DNA of 58,425 nt from Bacillota bacterium (GTDB taxonomy: Bacteria > Bacillota > Clostridia > Tissierellales > Peptoniphilaceae): positions 1-58,425 of the forward strand of contig JAEXBN010000012.1 of assembly GCA_023394045.1 (NCBI GenBank), written 5' to 3'. Positions 1 through 7,824 of this stretch are shown here, in pieces. Position 1 is the stretch's first letter; each line of letters starts with the position of its first letter. Both the position numbers and the translations under genes were made by a program. The notes under the pieces are model-generated. The model had not been told where the DNA came from and did not search any database. It saw only the letters and a program-made list of their open reading frames with translations.

Positions 1-1
1 G

Positions 2-94
2 AATTGGTGTAACGAACTCCCAAGAAAATCGCTCAATTATAAGACGTCGAGGGAGTGTATACAACAAGAACTTGAGCAACTATGGGCGGCTTAG
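2..94 (+). pseudogene. C-terminal end of an IS30-family transposase (cut by window edge)
   Basis: A frame open from the window edge is closed by TAG at 92-94. Its 30 residues carry the stretch LPRKSLNYKT, which matches the usual C-terminal signature (LPRKxLxYxT) of IS30-family DDE transposases in Firmicutes, followed by a Glu/Leu-rich helix. The rest of the element lies outside the window, so whether it is intact cannot be judged. The A+T-rich stretch just after the stop (about 95-120) is where the right terminal inverted repeat should lie, but its partner is not visible. The element abuts a gene fragment that lacks its 5' half, which suggests insertion into that gene. Confidence 0.65.
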
Positions 95-960
95 AAAGTG
101 TCCAAGTTATTATTGCAATTGGAGAAAAAAAAGCGAATAAACTTTATGTAAATAGTCTTTCAAATGAATATATTTTGGAAAAACGCCAAAATCTGCAGAA
201 CGTGTTAGAAGGTGATGAATTCGTTAAGAGAATTAATGATCTAACAGTGACTCAAAAGCTCAGGATAGCAGTTAATTCACATCTCATCTATTGTCTGGCA
301 TATGGTAAGGTGTTTTTCGAACATATCAATCCTTTAATACAACGCATTGAGGCCAGATCAAGCTTTATTGAAAAAACTCTTTACTTATCTACAAATCCTG
401 AAAATTGGGGCGTTTTAACTGTTATCTCTTTTAGAAACTGTAATTCTGATACTAAGAAAATGCTTCCGCTATTAATTGCAAAACAACTCTACGACACACA
501 TAAAGAGGATATTTCTGAAACGGATGAAATAAGTTCAACTGTGCACTTAATCATTGATGAGGCGCATAATATTTTATCCGAACAGTCTACCCGTGAAGAT
601 GAATCATGGAAAGATTACCGCTTGGAAGTTTTTGAAGAAATAATTAAAGAAGGCCGCAAATTTGGTTTTTATCTTACGTTGGCCAGTCAACGGCCTTCAG
701 ACATATCGCCAACAATTATTTCTCAAATTCATAATTATTTCATTCATCGACTCGTAAATGAACAAGACTTAAAAATGATTGCTAATACAGTCAGCTCTTT
801 GGATGCAGTCTCAAGAAGTCAGATACCGGCTTTAGCACCGGGACAATGCATTATTACTGGCACAAGTTTTGAGATGCCATTGTTAATACAGGTAGAAAAA
901 CTGCCCAGAGACGAATCTCCAAATAGTGAGAATGCTGATCTTCTTAGTTTATGGGGATAA
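82..960 (+). pseudogene. HerA/DUF87-type ATPase, C-terminal half only, truncated by an IS30 end
   Basis: The open frame gives 292 residues. From about residue 15 on it resembles the C-terminal half of a HerA/FtsK-like hexameric ATPase. A Walker B strand, HLIIDEAHNIL, lies near residues 155-165. A following strand reads LASQRPSDISPTIISQI, and the sensor/arginine-finger region reads NYFIHRLVNEQDL. No Walker A (GxxxxGKT) is present; in full-length family members (about 550-650 residues) it lies upstream. The only in-frame ATG (82) lies inside the transposase frame, and the first dozen codons derive from the IS end, so the gene was most likely broken by the insertion. HerA ATPases often pair with SIR2 or nuclease partners in phage-defence loci, but no partner is visible. 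Base composition is far more A+T-rich than the downstream genes, which suggests horizontal transfer. Confidence 0.7.
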
Positions 961-1287
961 ATATTGATACTATGATTTTCTTTGCTACTAAACAAACTAT
1001 TGAACGCTTCCGATTCTTTTTGCGCTCATATAAACCAAGTTGATGTAAAAAGAGATGAGTCCTCCCGCTCTTTCCGCATCATTTTGTGACCTATACACAA
1101 GCTGAACGTGGGGCGAAAGGATCCGAATGAATCTTACCTTGAGAAGAAGCATTCAACCTTTTTGCTTGTACATGCCGCAGGTGGATTTCCATCCCATCCC
1201 CTTAAACTTCATCCTCATGCCACTTGTTTTGCCAACCTGCGAACCGAGTTGGGGTAAAATAGATAAAAGAAAAGGAAGGACAAAACG
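961..1287. other. Intergenic boundary between A+T-rich foreign DNA and the core chromosome
   Basis: No convincing gene is seen in these 327 bases. Composition shifts from A+T-rich to balanced across the interval. A TAAAAT at 1255-1260 could be a -10 element for the racemase gene, but no well-spaced -35 is visible. A ribosome-binding site AAAGGAAGGA lies at 1271-1280, directly ahead of the racemase start. Confidence 0.4.
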
Positions 1288-1962
1288 ATGACTTACGAAC
1301 TGGGTGTGGTTGGCGGCATGGGATCGCTGGCGACGAATGTTTTTTTTCAATACCTGATCGATCATACGCCGGCATGTCGCGATCAAGATCATATCAATTG
1401 CGTGATTTTGAATCATGCGAGCATTCCCGATCGAACGGAAGCCATTTTAAGCGGGGAGGTGGAGCCGCTTCTTGAGGCGATAAAGAGCGATTTTCGTCTT
1501 TTGAATGCGCTTCCGCTCAAAGCCGTGGCGATTCCGTGCAACACGTCGCATTATTTTTTTGAAACCTTCCAGAGCTTTTCTGCGCATCCCATCATCAACA
1601 TGGTAGAGGAGACGGTGCGGGCGGCTCAGCGTGCCGGAGCCGAGCGCATTGCCGTGCTGGCGACGAAAGGAACCATTACAGCCGGGGTGTATGAGGCATA
1701 TGCGCGCAAAGCGCAGCTGGAGATGGTCGCGATCGATCCGGAAGATGTGGAGACGCTGATGCGGATCATCTACGCGGTGAAACAGCAGAATGTCCGCGAG
1801 TTTCCAGAGCTTTTGACGCTGATTGATAAGTATGCCCAACAGGGCGAGGTGATTTTGGCTTGTACGGAACTTTCGACCATTGATATTCATGGACGGCACG
1901 TGATCGATGCCTTGAAAGTTCTCGGCCGTGAGTCGATTCGGCGCTGCCGTGAAAGCGTGTGA
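1288..1962 (+). CDS. Aspartate/glutamate-type amino-acid racemase
   Basis: This 224-residue protein belongs to the cofactor-independent Asp/Glu racemase family (RacX/YgeA/aspartate racemase), whose members interconvert L- and D-amino acids with two cysteines acting as acid and base. The N-terminal GVVGGMGSLAT loop is typical. The two catalytic cysteines are seen as Cys84 (IPCNTSHYF) and Cys192 (LACTELS), and the full family length is present. ATG 1288 is preceded at 7 bases by AAAGGAAGGA. The next gene overlaps its stop and encodes an ATP-grasp ligase. The pairing recalls the aspartate racemase and D-aspartate ligase of Enterococcus faecium, so D-aspartate is the likely product. Substrate is inferred from context only; glutamate or a broad-range racemase remains possible. 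Confidence 0.8.
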   Translation: MTYELGVVGGMGSLATNVFFQYLIDHTPACRDQDHINCVILNHASIPDRTEAILSGEVEPLLEAIKSDFRLLNALPLKAVAIPCNTSHYFFETFQSFSAHPIINMVEETVRAAQRAGAERIAVLATKGTITAGVYEAYARKAQLEMVAIDPEDVETLMRIIYAVKQQNVREFPELLTLIDKYAQQGEVILACTELSTIDIHGRHVIDALKVLGRESIRRCRESV

Positions 1963-3170
1963 AGATGCATACAGAGTTTAAGCCGATTATTTTAGGGACG
2001 GATATCAATGCGTACGGCGTGGCACGATCCTTTCATGAGGCGTATGGGGTGACCTCTTTATGTCTGGGGATCGCGCCGCTGTCGCCGACGCAGCATTCAT
2101 CGATTTGTTCGGTGGAGACGCGCCCTGATTTTCAGGATGACGCGGTTTTTCTCATGGTGCTGGACGAGGTGGGGAAGCGGTTTCAGGAGCCTTTGCTTTT
2201 AATTTCTTGTGGGGATGGCTACACGGCGCTGATTACGCGCCACCGGGAGAGGCTAAAAGAACGATATGTGTTTAACTATATCGACCATGCGTTGCAGGTG
2301 CGGCTGGAAAATAAGGCGGCGTTTTATGCGGCGTGTGAAGCCTATGGATTGGATTATCCGGAAACGCAGGTGATTACGCCGGCGATGAAGGATGATTTTG
2401 TGGTGCGCGTTCCCTTTCCCGTGGCGTTGAAGCCCGATGATTCCATCGCCTATCTGGCGGTTGATTTTGCAGGGAAAAAGAAGGCTTACCGCCTGGAGAC
2501 GGAGGAGGAGCTTCGCCGCACGGTGCATCAAATCTATGATGCGGGATATACGGGGGATTTGATCGTACAAGATTTTATTCCGGGCGATTTTTCCACCATG
2601 GCGGTATTAAATGCATATGTGGATTCTCATGGAAAAGTGACGATGATGTGCCTGGGGCGCTGTTTGCTGGATGAATGTCTTCCGAAAAACATCGGCAACT
2701 ATAATGCGCTGGTTACGATGTCCAATCCGGAAGTATATGATCGCTTCCGAAGTTTTCTGGAACAGATTCAGTATCGCGGCTTTGCGAATTTTGACCTCAA
2801 GTATGATGCCCGCGACGGGAAACTGAAGGTGTTTGAGATTAATATTCGCCAGGGGCGTTCTTCTTATTATATGACGGCAGGCGGATGCAATTTTGTGACG
2901 TACCTAGTTGAAGATTTGATTCATCACCGGGAGGTGCCGGAACATGACCATGCACAAGAGGGACTTTGGCTCTATGTGGATCCCTATGTGCTGAAAAAGT
3001 ACTGTGCGCCCGGGGATCGTGATCGGGTGAAGGCGCTGCTGAAGCGGGGGTTTGCTTTTACCCAGTGGTATGAGAAGGATCGTTCGCTGGCGCGGTGGTT
3101 GATGTATTGGCGCCGCCGGCTTTCGACGATACGGTATTATCCTAAATTACAGCCGGGACGTGAGGAGTAA
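1959..3170 (+). CDS. ATP-grasp ligase, probable D-aspartate ligase for the peptidoglycan cross-bridge
   Basis: A 403-residue ATP-grasp carboxylate-amine ligase. It starts with the Rossmann-like strand FKPIILGTDINAYGVARSF. A lysine-containing ATP-binding strand VPFPVALKPDDS follows near residues 150-160, then VQDFIPGD, and the Mg-binding strand LKVFEINIRQGRSS near residue 290. The layout resembles D-aspartate ligases (Aslfm) that add beta-D-Asp to the lysine side chain of the UDP-muramoyl precursor. The upstream gene is a racemase and overlaps by four bases (GTG 1959, TGA 1960-1962), so the two are translationally coupled. An in-frame ATG at 1965 is an alternative start; neither has a strong ribosome-binding site. 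A perfect-stem terminator follows directly. The ligase class is sure; the exact substrate is inferred from the gene pair. Confidence 0.75.
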   Translation: MKMHTEFKPIILGTDINAYGVARSFHEAYGVTSLCLGIAPLSPTQHSSICSVETRPDFQDDAVFLMVLDEVGKRFQEPLLLISCGDGYTALITRHRERLKERYVFNYIDHALQVRLENKAAFYAACEAYGLDYPETQVITPAMKDDFVVRVPFPVALKPDDSIAYLAVDFAGKKKAYRLETEEELRRTVHQIYDAGYTGDLIVQDFIPGDFSTMAVLNAYVDSHGKVTMMCLGRCLLDECLPKNIGNYNALVTMSNPEVYDRFRSFLEQIQYRGFANFDLKYDARDGKLKVFEINIRQGRSSYYMTAGGCNFVTYLVEDLIHHREVPEHDHAQEGLWLYVDPYVLKKYCAPGDRDRVKALLKRGFAFTQWYEKDRSLARWLMYWRRRLSTIRYYPKLQPGREE

Positions 3171-3174
3171 AAAG

Positions 3175-3226
3175 AAGCGACCGCCGCTGATTTCGTTTGG
3201 TGAGAAATCAGCGGCGGTCGCTTTTT
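3175..3226. terminator. Bidirectional intrinsic terminator between convergent genes
   Basis: An 18-bp perfect stem (3177-3194 with 3204-3221) and a 9-base loop are followed by TTTTT on the plus strand. Read from the minus strand the same stem is followed by CTTCTTTTT. It sits between the ligase gene (+) and the convergent transporter gene (-), so it can stop both transcripts. Confidence 0.85.
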
Positions 3227-3284
3227 GATGCATGAGGATGTTTGATTAAAGAGGATCCAAGGGGATCAGAGAAAGGCACGGCGT

Positions 3285-4526
3285 TTACGGACGCTGCTGC
3301 ATCGTGCGCTTGATCGTGCGTTTTTCCATCGGGTGGCGGATCAGGGTGCTGAGAAAGAGCGTTGCCAGCCCAAAGGCGAGAAGGAGCAACAGGGGCTGAA
3401 GGTAGGAGCCGGATGCGGTGAGCAGAAAGCCGGCGATGGTCGCGCTGAACGAGGAAAAGAGGTTTTTGGTGTTTGAAATACTCAGGTTCATCGAAAAGTC
3501 GCGCCGCCCATAAAAATCGAGCATGAACGCGGTGCGCATGGTCGGCATGAAGCCGTAGGACAGTCCTCCCAAAGCGAAACCGGCGATCAGAAAAAAGAGC
3601 TGATGGGTGAAGAGGGAGGCCAAAAGCAAAGATGGGGCAGCAATGGCCAGGATTCCGCCCATCAGAAGCGTGAGGCGCCGCCCGAAGCGGTCATAGAACA
3701 GACCGCATCCCACGCGTCCCAATCCGTTGCCCAGAGAAAGCAAGCCCACCATCCAGACGGCGAAGGAAACCGTAGTTCCTACGTTTAATGCAAAGTCACG
3801 TGCAAAGCTGATCAAGGCGCTTCCCACGGCCGAGCCGGTGAGTCCGTAGAAATAGAAAAGCCAGAAGGATGGTTCATGCAAGGTTTCTTTTGCGGTGGAT
3901 TCGAGCGGGGCAAAGCGTTCAAAACTCTTGCGCGCCTTGGGGGCGGGAAAAACGGTATTTGGCTTTGGATGGCGTAGGATCAGTGCGCTGACCAGCGTGA
4001 CCAAAATGCAGAACATGCCATAGAGAAAATACGTGCGCTGCCAGCCAAAACCGGGGGCTTGAAACAGACGGGAGGCGATTTGCCCGAATAGGACGGCATT
4101 CATGCCGAACCCGAGCATCAGCAGACCGGTGCAGAAGCCCTGGCGATCCGGAAACCAGACGCTGACTTCGGAAATGATGACATTATAGACGACCCCCATG
4201 CCCAAGCCATTGACCAAGCCATAAAAGAGGTAGAGCGCGAGAAGATTGTGCGTTTGTACGCGTGAAAGCAGCATAAATCCCAGACCGATCAGCGCGCCGC
4301 CGATGGGCAGGACGAGGCGGAAGGAGATGCGTTTTTGCAGCCAGGCAGCGCCCATTCCGCCCAGACAGAAAAACAGCACGGAGAGGCTATAGGCTTCCGC
4401 CAGCTCCGTGATGGAGTAATGAAGCGCCTGTGCAATCGGAGCCTTCCAGATGGACCAGGCATACAGAAATCCGGTAAAGAAGAGACAGAGCATGCCTGTA
4501 AAGAGATAGAGTTTGCGATGTTTCAT
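3285..4526 (-). CDS. MFS transporter, OFA (oxalate/formate antiporter-like) family
   Basis: A 413-residue polytopic membrane protein with about twelve hydrophobic segments and the two-times-six layout of major facilitator transporters. Features typical of the OFA subfamily are the N-terminal LFFTGFLYAWSIWKAPI, the LVNGLGMGVVYNVIISEV segment in the first half, and the FYDRFGRR loop in the second half. OFA members exchange small carboxylates such as oxalate, formate or lactate, but many Firmicutes paralogues are uncharacterised, so no substrate is assigned. The start at 4526 is supported by AAAGGA at about 6-11 bases upstream on the minus strand. It is downstream of proB on the same strand, separated by a 23-bp tandem repeat. 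Confidence 0.85.
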   Translation of the reverse strand: MKHRKLYLFTGMLCLFFTGFLYAWSIWKAPIAQALHYSITELAEAYSLSVLFFCLGGMGAAWLQKRISFRLVLPIGGALIGLGFMLLSRVQTHNLLALYLFYGLVNGLGMGVVYNVIISEVSVWFPDRQGFCTGLLMLGFGMNAVLFGQIASRLFQAPGFGWQRTYFLYGMFCILVTLVSALILRHPKPNTVFPAPKARKSFERFAPLESTAKETLHEPSFWLFYFYGLTGSAVGSALISFARDFALNVGTTVSFAVWMVGLLSLGNGLGRVGCGLFYDRFGRRLTLLMGGILAIAAPSLLLASLFTHQLFFLIAGFALGGLSYGFMPTMRTAFMLDFYGRRDFSMNLSISNTKNLFSSFSATIAGFLLTASGSYLQPLLLLLAFGLATLFLSTLIRHPMEKRTIKRTMQQRP

Positions 4527-4570
4527 GAAAGGATCCTTTATCTTTATAAGAGTATCTTGGGGATGAGGCT

Positions 4571-4662
4571 TCGTTGCGTTTCCGCTTCAAATCTCGTTGT
4601 GTTTGTGCTTCAAACTCCGTTGTGTTTGCGCTTCAAGTTTCGTTGCGCTTACGCTTCAAAAA
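4571..4662. repeat. Four tandem 23-bp repeats overlapping the proB stop codon
   Basis: Four consecutive diverged 23-bp units (4571, 4594, 4617, 4640) each have the core CGTTG(C/T)G(T/C)TT and CGCTTCAA or a one-base variant. The last unit overlaps the final codons and the stop of proB (minus strand), so the array looks like repeated duplication of the 3' end of that gene into the spacer before the transporter gene. The unit is not a multiple of three and the extra copies lie beyond the stop, so they are not translated with ProB. Confidence 0.85.
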
Positions 4663-5443
4663 GGGTGCTGGGAACCGCTCCGTCTTTGAGCTGCAACAGG
4701 ACATCAGGAGTGGAGCCGTTGGTCAGAACGACGGGAATGCCGTATGAGGTTGCGATTTTCGCGGCTGAAATTTTGGTCGCGATTCCGCCGGTTCCGAAGC
4801 CTCCGGCATCACCGATGGAGATGTTTTGCAAGGCGCGTGCGCTCGGATCCACGGTCGCGATCAAGGCGGCATCCGCATGTTCCTTCGGATTTTTATCGTA
4901 CAGCCCATCGATATCGCTGAGCAGAATCAGAGCATCGGCATTCCAAAGGACGCTCATGTGAGCGGACAAGGTATCGTTGTCGCCCACTTTGATTTCTTCA
5001 ACGCTGACCGTATCATTTTCATTGACAATGGGCACGACGCCTTCATCGGTCAGCGTAAACAGCGTATTCCGGATGTTGAGCTCGCGCTCTTTTTCCGTCA
5101 GATCTTTTTTTGTGACCAGAATCTGTCCCACCGTCAGGTGGTGCTCTTTGAAAATCTTGCTGTATGAGGCCATCAGTTCCACCTGGCCGATGGCGCAGAG
5201 CGCCTGTTTATAGTTGGTATCAGATTTTCTGGCCCATTTGCCCAGCCGCGCGACACCGGCAATCCGTGCGCCGGAGGAAACCAGAACCACCTGTTTTCCA
5301 GATTCATGCAGGGTAGCGATGGAAGCGGCCAGATTGTCGAGAAAATCAACGTTGACCGAACCGTCTTCATTGGCCAAGGTACTGGTTCCGATTTTAATGA
5401 CGATTTTGCGGGCTTGGGCGAGCAATTCTTTTGTCTGTTTCAT
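4649..5443 (-). CDS. proB: Glutamate 5-kinase (short form without PUA domain)
   Basis: First enzyme of proline synthesis: phosphorylates L-glutamate to gamma-glutamyl phosphate with ATP. The 264-residue amino-acid-kinase fold is complete. It shows the N-terminal strand KIVIKIGTSTL, the SSGA loop (VVLVSSGARIAGV), the NENDTV and VGDNDTLSA active-site segments, and the C-terminal GGFGTGGIATKISAA nucleotide-binding stretch. There is no C-terminal PUA domain, unlike the roughly 370-residue enterobacterial form. Two start codons are adjacent. The one at 5443 lies 7 bases from GGAGGT (5451-5456), while 5446 is only 4 bases away, so 5443 is preferred. It follows proA on the same strand with a gap of about 40 bases, so the two form an operon in proA-proB order; proC is not in the window. 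Confidence 0.95.
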   Translation of the reverse strand: MKQTKELLAQARKIVIKIGTSTLANEDGSVNVDFLDNLAASIATLHESGKQVVLVSSGARIAGVARLGKWARKSDTNYKQALCAIGQVELMASYSKIFKEHHLTVGQILVTKKDLTEKERELNIRNTLFTLTDEGVVPIVNENDTVSVEEIKVGDNDTLSAHMSVLWNADALILLSDIDGLYDKNPKEHADAALIATVDPSARALQNISIGDAGGFGTGGIATKISAAKIATSYGIPVVLTNGSTPDVLLQLKDGAVPSTLFEA

Positions 5444-5485
5444 CATTCAGACCTCCGAGGGTTAGACTTATGAAGAGGGATCGGA

Positions 5486-6724
5486 TTAAGAGCGGATTTG
5501 ACCGTCGCCGGTGATGAGATATTTGTATGACAGCATGGCGTCCATTCCCATGGGACCGCGGGCATGCAGCTTCTGCGTACTGATGCCCATTTCACCGCCA
5601 AAGCCGAAGACGCCGCCGTCGGTAAAGCGTGTCGACGCATTGACATAAACGGCAGCCGCATCGACCTGGTTCAGAAAATCTTCAGCCGCTTTCAGGTTTT
5701 CGGTGCAAATGGCTTCGGAATGATGCGTGCCGAACTGCGCGATGTGTGCCACGGCTTCTTCCATCCCATCAACGACGCGGATCGCAAGAATCAGATCCAG
5801 AAATTCTGTGGAGAAGTCCTCATTTGTTGCAGGCGCAACGTCGATGATGGACTGGGTTTTTGGACAGCCGAGGAGCTGAACGCGTCCCTCCAGCCTTTTT
5901 TTCAACAAAGGCAGAAAGTCCTTTGCGATGGGCGCATCCACCAGCACCGTTTCCACGGCATTGCAGGTTCCGGGGCGCTGCGTTTTTGCATTTTCAATGA
6001 GATCAAGCGCCTGATTCCAATCGGCGGAACGCTCCACAAAAATATGGTTGTTGCCCACCCCGGTTTCGATCACCGGAACCGTGGCGTGCTCCACGACGGA
6101 ACGAATCAGCCCTGCGCCGCCGCGCGGAATGATGAGATCAATTTGATCCCGCATCGTGATCAGGCGATCCACCACCTCGTGTGCTGGATCGCGAACCAGA
6201 TCCACCACATCGGGCATGACGCCGCTTTTGGCCAGACCGGCGCGAATGGCTTCAACAATGGCGATGTTGGAGGATAAGGCGTTTCCGGATCCGCGCAGCA
6301 AGATGCTGTTGCCGCTTTTCAGGGCAAGGCTAAATGCTTCGACGGTGACGTTGGGGCGGGATTCATAGATGATGGCGATGAGTCCGAAAGGCACGGTCAC
6401 CTTGCGGATCTTCAATCCTTCCGGCGTCGTCCAGCCATCCAATATCCGGCCGACGGGATCCGGATGGTCGATGACTTGTTGAATCGCTTCATTCATTGCG
6501 CCCAGACGCCCTGGGGTCAGCTGAAGACGATCCACAAGGCTTTCGCTCATGCCCTTTTCCCGGGCGGACTGGACATCTCTGGAATTGGCAGCGAGAATCG
6601 CTTCACGATGCTCTGAAAGGCTGAGCATGACCTGTTTTAAGGCTTGATTTTTGGTTTCCGCGGACGCGGAAGCAAGCCTCTGTTGGGCTTGCCGTAGCGC
6701 ATTGATTTGAGTGATCAGCTCCAT
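5486..6724 (-). CDS. proA: Glutamate-5-semialdehyde dehydrogenase (gamma-glutamyl phosphate reductase)
   Basis: Second enzyme of proline synthesis: NADPH-dependent reduction of gamma-glutamyl phosphate to the semialdehyde. The 412-residue protein is full length for the family. It has the strand VTVPFGLIAIIYESRPNVT, the loop KSGNSILLRGSG, and the active-site cysteine in AKTQRPGTCNAVET; the C-terminal QKLHARGPMG is typical. The reading frame runs further upstream (to 6790), but the start at 6724 is chosen. It begins the normal N-terminus MELITQ, and GGAG lies six bases ahead within the upstream codons; the extra 22 residues look non-native. proB follows on the same transcript. Confidence 0.95.
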   Translation of the reverse strand: MELITQINALRQAQQRLASASAETKNQALKQVMLSLSEHREAILAANSRDVQSAREKGMSESLVDRLQLTPGRLGAMNEAIQQVIDHPDPVGRILDGWTTPEGLKIRKVTVPFGLIAIIYESRPNVTVEAFSLALKSGNSILLRGSGNALSSNIAIVEAIRAGLAKSGVMPDVVDLVRDPAHEVVDRLITMRDQIDLIIPRGGAGLIRSVVEHATVPVIETGVGNNHIFVERSADWNQALDLIENAKTQRPGTCNAVETVLVDAPIAKDFLPLLKKRLEGRVQLLGCPKTQSIIDVAPATNEDFSTEFLDLILAIRVVDGMEEAVAHIAQFGTHHSEAICTENLKAAEDFLNQVDAAAVYVNASTRFTDGGVFGFGGEMGISTQKLHARGPMGMDAMLSYKYLITGDGQIRS

Positions 6725-7050
6725 AGAATGCTCCATTTTTGATTTTTTATCCCACGGCTGAAAGAGCAAACCGTGTCGGATGGCGGTCAATACGGTTCTT
6801 CCGGTCGAGTTCTCGAGACCTGTTCTCTAGGTCTTAAGGTCTTAAGGAAAGAAGCGCAATCGATAACGCCTATTATATCACCGCTTCGCGCGTTCTTACC
6901 GTTTCCCTATCATTATATAAGAAGCGATGAAGCATATAGGAAGCTCTGCTATAAACAGGAAGCTCTGCTACAATGAAAATAGAAATAGAAGGATTCATTC
7001 CATTTATTGATGAGAATGAACGGTGAGATGAGCATCAGAAAGAGGCAGCG
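6725..7050. other. Divergent intergenic region between proA and the acetyltransferase gene
   Basis: This 326-base spacer holds promoters for two divergent genes. On the minus strand TATAAT (complement of 6872-6877) is a candidate -10 for proA-proB, without a convincing -35. A short imperfect inverted repeat (AGACCT and AGGTCT) lies near 6814-6835. No T-box motif or leader peptide for proline control was recognised. On the plus side lies a duplicated promoter-like element, listed separately. Confidence 0.45.
6938..6974 (+). promoter_or_regulatory. Direct repeat carrying two extended -10 elements
   Basis: The 14-base sequence AGGAAGCTCTGCTA occurs at 6938-6951 and again at 6957-6970. Each copy runs into an extended -10: TGCTATAAA in the first and TGCTACAAT in the second. 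No good -35 is seen at the right distance, which fits TGN-type promoters. These are the likely promoters of the acetyltransferase operon starting at 7051. Confidence 0.5.
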
Positions 7051-7824
7051 ATGAAAACAGAGCGTGAAATCATGGAGCAGGGAGGATGGTACCGGCCGGA
7101 TAGTAAAGAACTCATTAAATGGAGAGAAAAGACGCATAAGAAATGTTGGAAGCTTTCACAAACTGCTCCGGATCATGCAGGGAAAATTCATGATCTGCTC
7201 AGCGCTCTTTTTGGTTCCGAACCGGATCACCTGAAGTTAACTCCGCCATTTCATTGTGATTATGGCATCCATATTGTTTTTGGATCCGGCTGTGAAATCG
7301 GAACGAATTGTGTTTTCTTAGATTCTGCGCGCATTGAAGTGGGGGATCGCGTGTATATCGGCCCCGGCGTGCACTTGTATACCGTGAATCATCCGATGGA
7401 TGTGAACCGGCGCAAAGAAGGACTGGAGCAGGCTCGCGCTATCCATATTGGCCCCGATGTTTGGCTGGGTGGTCATGTGACGGTGCTTCCTGGGGTCACG
7501 ATCGGTGAGGGATCCGTTGTTGCGGCAGGAAGCGTGGTGCATGATGATGTGCCGCCGCATACCTTGGTGGCCGGGGTTCCTGCGGTTGTCGTGCGGAGCT
7601 TGGATGACGAAAAGCCCTATGATTGGGGGAAGAGTGCGTTAAAAGATGAAGAGGATTCTTCCGCCCGTCCGGAGTCGCTTTCTTCTAAAGACACGCAGAC
7701 GGATGCCAAAACACAAACGGGTGAAGAGACACAAACGGGTAAAGACACGCAGACGGATGCCAAAACACAAACGGGTGATTTTTTAGGATCCGAGCAACCG
7801 CGCTGGTGGGAAGAGTATGAGTAA
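7051..7824 (+). CDS. Maltose/galactoside O-acetyltransferase-like protein with a repeat-built C-terminal tail
   Basis: The first 195 or so residues form a complete left-handed beta-helix acetyltransferase of the LacA/Maa type, which transfers acetyl from acetyl-CoA to a sugar hydroxyl. An N-terminal helical cap is followed by hexapeptide repeats from about residue 70. The catalytic histidine is His114 in LYTVNHPMD, and the CoA-side turn reads VLPGVTIGEGSVVAAGSVV. Family members end near residue 190. This one has about 60 extra residues of low complexity, built from an 18-residue unit (KDTQTDAKTQTG plus EETQTG), rich in Thr, Gln and charged residues and probably disordered. The start has GAAAGAGG about 6-13 bases upstream. 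The 3' end overlaps the DNA glycosylase gene by eight bases. Sugar substrate unknown. Confidence 0.85.
   Translation: MKTEREIMEQGGWYRPDSKELIKWREKTHKKCWKLSQTAPDHAGKIHDLLSALFGSEPDHLKLTPPFHCDYGIHIVFGSGCEIGTNCVFLDSARIEVGDRVYIGPGVHLYTVNHPMDVNRRKEGLEQARAIHIGPDVWLGGHVTVLPGVTIGEGSVVAAGSVVHDDVPPHTLVAGVPAVVVRSLDDEKPYDWGKSALKDEEDSSARPESLSSKDTQTDAKTQTGEETQTGKDTQTDAKTQTGDFLGSEQPRWWEEYE
7686..7778 (+). repeat. Intragenic 54-bp tandem repeat in the acetyltransferase tail
   Basis: A stretch of 39 bases (7686-7724) is repeated without change at 7740-7778, a period of 54 bases or 18 codons. The repeat keeps frame and encodes the Thr/Gln-rich tail. The lack of any difference between copies, including third codon positions, points to recent duplication and likely length variation between strains. 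Confidence 0.9.

Noticed and set aside
4335..4961. A 208-codon frame on the plus strand across the proB-transporter spacer
   Set aside because: It runs antisense through parts of two well-supported genes and reads the tandem repeat as LRF/ASN repeats. No ribosome-binding site or similarity; treated as a shadow frame.
6725..6960. T-box or proline-responsive leader ahead of proA
   Set aside because: No T-box consensus, specifier loop or terminator/antiterminator pair could be found, only a -10 and small repeats.
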